Positions 62,630-64,000 of a stretch of DNA of 64,000 nucleotides are shown here, one piece after another. The stretch is taken from the NCBI RefSeq assembly GCF_024124545.1, contig NZ_JAMXSF010000001.1:434001-498000 (forward strand). Reading direction: 5' to 3'. How positions within the stretch are numbered: the stretch's first letter is position 1; each line of letters opens with the position of its first letter. This DNA comes from Pseudoalteromonas sp. XMcav2-N (GTDB lineage: Bacteria > Pseudomonadota > Gammaproteobacteria > Enterobacterales > Alteromonadaceae). Both the position numbers and the translations under genes were made by a program. A model generated the notes under the pieces. That model did no database searches and was not told where the DNA came from. It saw nothing but the letters and a program-made list of their open reading frames with translations.

Positions 62630-64000
62630 TGTCAGTATTTAGTTATGAATTAAACAGCCACCGCGTGGCCATCGTCACCATCGATGTGCCGGGCGAGAAG
62701 ATGAACACGCTGCGCGACAGCTTTGCCGATGAACTGCTGACTATCCTGGAGCAGGGTCGCAGTGATGATGTAACTGGCATGGTGTTTGTGAGCGGTAAAG
62801 ACGATAACTTTATCGCCGGTGCCGACATCAAAATGCTGGATCAGGCAAAAACCCGCGAAGATGCGTTGCGCTTATCTGAAATGTGCCAGCAGGCATTTTT
62901 CAAAATGCAGAAGCTGCCATTCCCAACGGTTGCGGCCATTCACGGTGCAGCACTGGGTGGCGGTCTGGAATTCGCCCTGGCGTGTGATTATCGCGTATGT
63001 AGTGATGACGATAAAACCAAATTAGGTTTGCCAGAAGTACAACTGGGCCTGTTACCTGGCGGTGGCGGCACACAACGTCTGCCAAAACTGGTGGGTATTC
63101 AAAAAGCATTAGAATGGATGCTGACGGGCAAGCAAGTGCGTGCCAAGCAAGCTAAAAAAGCCGGTCTGGTTGACGACAGCGTGCCGCACAGTATTTTACT
63201 GGATGTGGCCATCAAACTGGCTCGTGGCAGCAAGCCTAAAGCACGTAAACCTAAGCTGGATAAGCTTAGCCAGCTGCTGGAATCAAATCCGTTTGGCCGC
63301 AACATCATCTTCAAAAAAGCGCAGGAAAACGTTGAGAAGAAAACCGGTGGCCACTATCCGGCGCCACTGGCTATTATCAAGGCCGTGCGTGCTTCAGTTG
63401 AATTAGGTGAACTGAAAGCCTACAAAACAGAAGCCGAAGGGTTTGCTGACTTGGTCATGACCGAAGTGTCACAGTCACTGCGTGGCATTTTCTTCGCGAC
63501 CACAGAGATGAAAAAAGAGTGGCAAAGCGACGACGCGCCTAAGATTAACCGCGCGGCGGTACTGGGTGGCGGCCTGATGGGCGGCGGTATTGCCCACGTG
63601 AGTGCGGTAAAAGCCGGTGTACCTGTGCGCATTAAAGATGTGGCACATCAGGGGATCAGCAATGCACTAAGCTACAGCTACAAGATCCTGTCTAAAAAAC
63701 AGAAAAAACGTATTCTGTCTAAAGCCGATCTGCAACTGGCAATGAACCGTATCACAGGTACCACTGACTACACCGGCATGCGTCATACTGATATCGTGAT
63801 TGAAGCGGTATTTGAAGATCTGGCACTGAAGCAAAGCATGGTGGCCGACATCGAGCGTGAATGTACAGAGCAAACCATTTTTGCCAGTAACACATCGTCC
63901 TTACCGATTGCGCAGATCGCTGAAAAAGCAGCGCGTCCTGAGAACGTGATTGGCCTGCATTATTTCTCGCCGGTCGAGAAAATGCCACTGGTTGAGATCA
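62629..64000 (+). CDS. fadJ: FadJ multifunctional fatty-acid oxidation protein, N-terminal part
   Basis: The alpha subunit partner of FadI, cut by the window edge after about 457 codons (E. coli about 714). The N-terminal enoyl-CoA hydratase domain (1-190) has IHGAALGGGLEFALACDYRV with the oxyanion loop, and both catalytic Glu, one in GLPEVQLGLLPGGGG. The hydroxyacyl-CoA dehydrogenase domain begins near residue 300 with the NAD loop AAVLGGGLMGGGIAHV. Its start overlaps the fadI stop by one base. Confidence 0.96.
   Translation, partial: MSVFSYELNSHRVAIVTIDVPGEKMNTLRDSFADELLTILEQGRSDDVTGMVFVSGKDDNFIAGADIKMLDQAKTREDALRLSEMCQQAFFKMQKLPFPTVAAIHGAALGGGLEFALACDYRVCSDDDKTKLGLPEVQLGLLPGGGGTQRLPKLVGIQKALEWMLTGKQVRAKQAKKAGLVDDSVPHSILLDVAIKLARGSKPKARKPKLDKLSQLLESNPFGRNIIFKKAQENVEKKTGGHYPAPLAIIKAVRASVELGELKAYKTEAEGFADLVMTEVSQSLRGIFFATTEMKKEWQSDDAPKINRAAVLGGGLMGGGIAHVSAVKAGVPVRIKDVAHQGISNALSYSYKILSKKQKKRILSKADLQLAMNRITGTTDYTGMRHTDIVIEAVFEDLALKQSMVADIERECTEQTIFASNTSSLPIAQIAEKAARPENVIGLHYFSPVEKMPLVEI

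Overview
The window looks like chromosome of a marine gammaproteobacterium of the Pseudoalteromonas/Alteromonadales type. This rests on gene order and family content, not on a database search: rne-rluC, yceD-rpmF-plsX-fabD-fabG-acpP-fabF-pabC-mltG, yejM-like/yejL/yejK, aceK, fadI-fadJ, many lipoproteins, TonB-dependent import and several orphan periplasmic binding proteins. I see no rRNA, tRNA, complete IS element, prophage or CRISPR array.

Layout. Bases 1-12.7 kb hold the end of recD, an Mpo1-like membrane protein, an FHA/winged-helix regulator, a CBS-domain protein, an M14-type deacylase, small membrane and periplasmic proteins, a LysR regulator behind aceK, and the yej cluster. The YejM/PbgA homologue there is shortened. 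Bases 12.7-15.1 kb are an AT-richer islet with one secreted HEAT-like protein, bordered by a MITE-like repeat and a perfect inverted repeat. Bases 15.1-20.6 kb are an envelope module: a COG3014-type lipoprotein, an LpoB-like lipoprotein, two LPP20-type lipoproteins and an MltC-like lytic transglycosylase. Bases 21.0-34.5 kb are core: RNase E with eleven exact-length 42-bp repeats, rluC, a HAD phosphatase, yceF, and the fatty-acid and lipid operon ending in pabC-mltG. A second, longer copy of the MITE-like repeat lies between fabF and pabC and touches a possible frameshift at the pabC start.

Bases 34.6-52.6 kb are accessory. A TonB-dependent receptor precedes trans-3-hydroxy-L-proline dehydratase, an M24 Xaa-Pro-type peptidase and a pyrroline-2-carboxylate/ornithine-cyclodeaminase-type reductase. 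Together these suggest uptake and use of hydroxyproline-containing (collagen-like) peptides, with a GntR-type palindrome in front. Two tiny genes, 36645-36794 and 48120-48287, encode peptides with the same Lys-rich leader ending in a double glycine. They are candidates for an undescribed ribosomal peptide family. Orphan periplasmic binding proteins and two membrane-anchored transcription factors (AraC and LytTR types) surround the second peptide.

Bases 52.8-61.0 kb, read leftward, carry the MoxR-DUF58-DUF4381-BatA-BatB/C-BatD operon followed by an ECF sigma factor and a DUF3379 anti-sigma-like protein. The window ends in fadI-fadJ (beta-oxidation), preceded by a perfect FadR-like operator.
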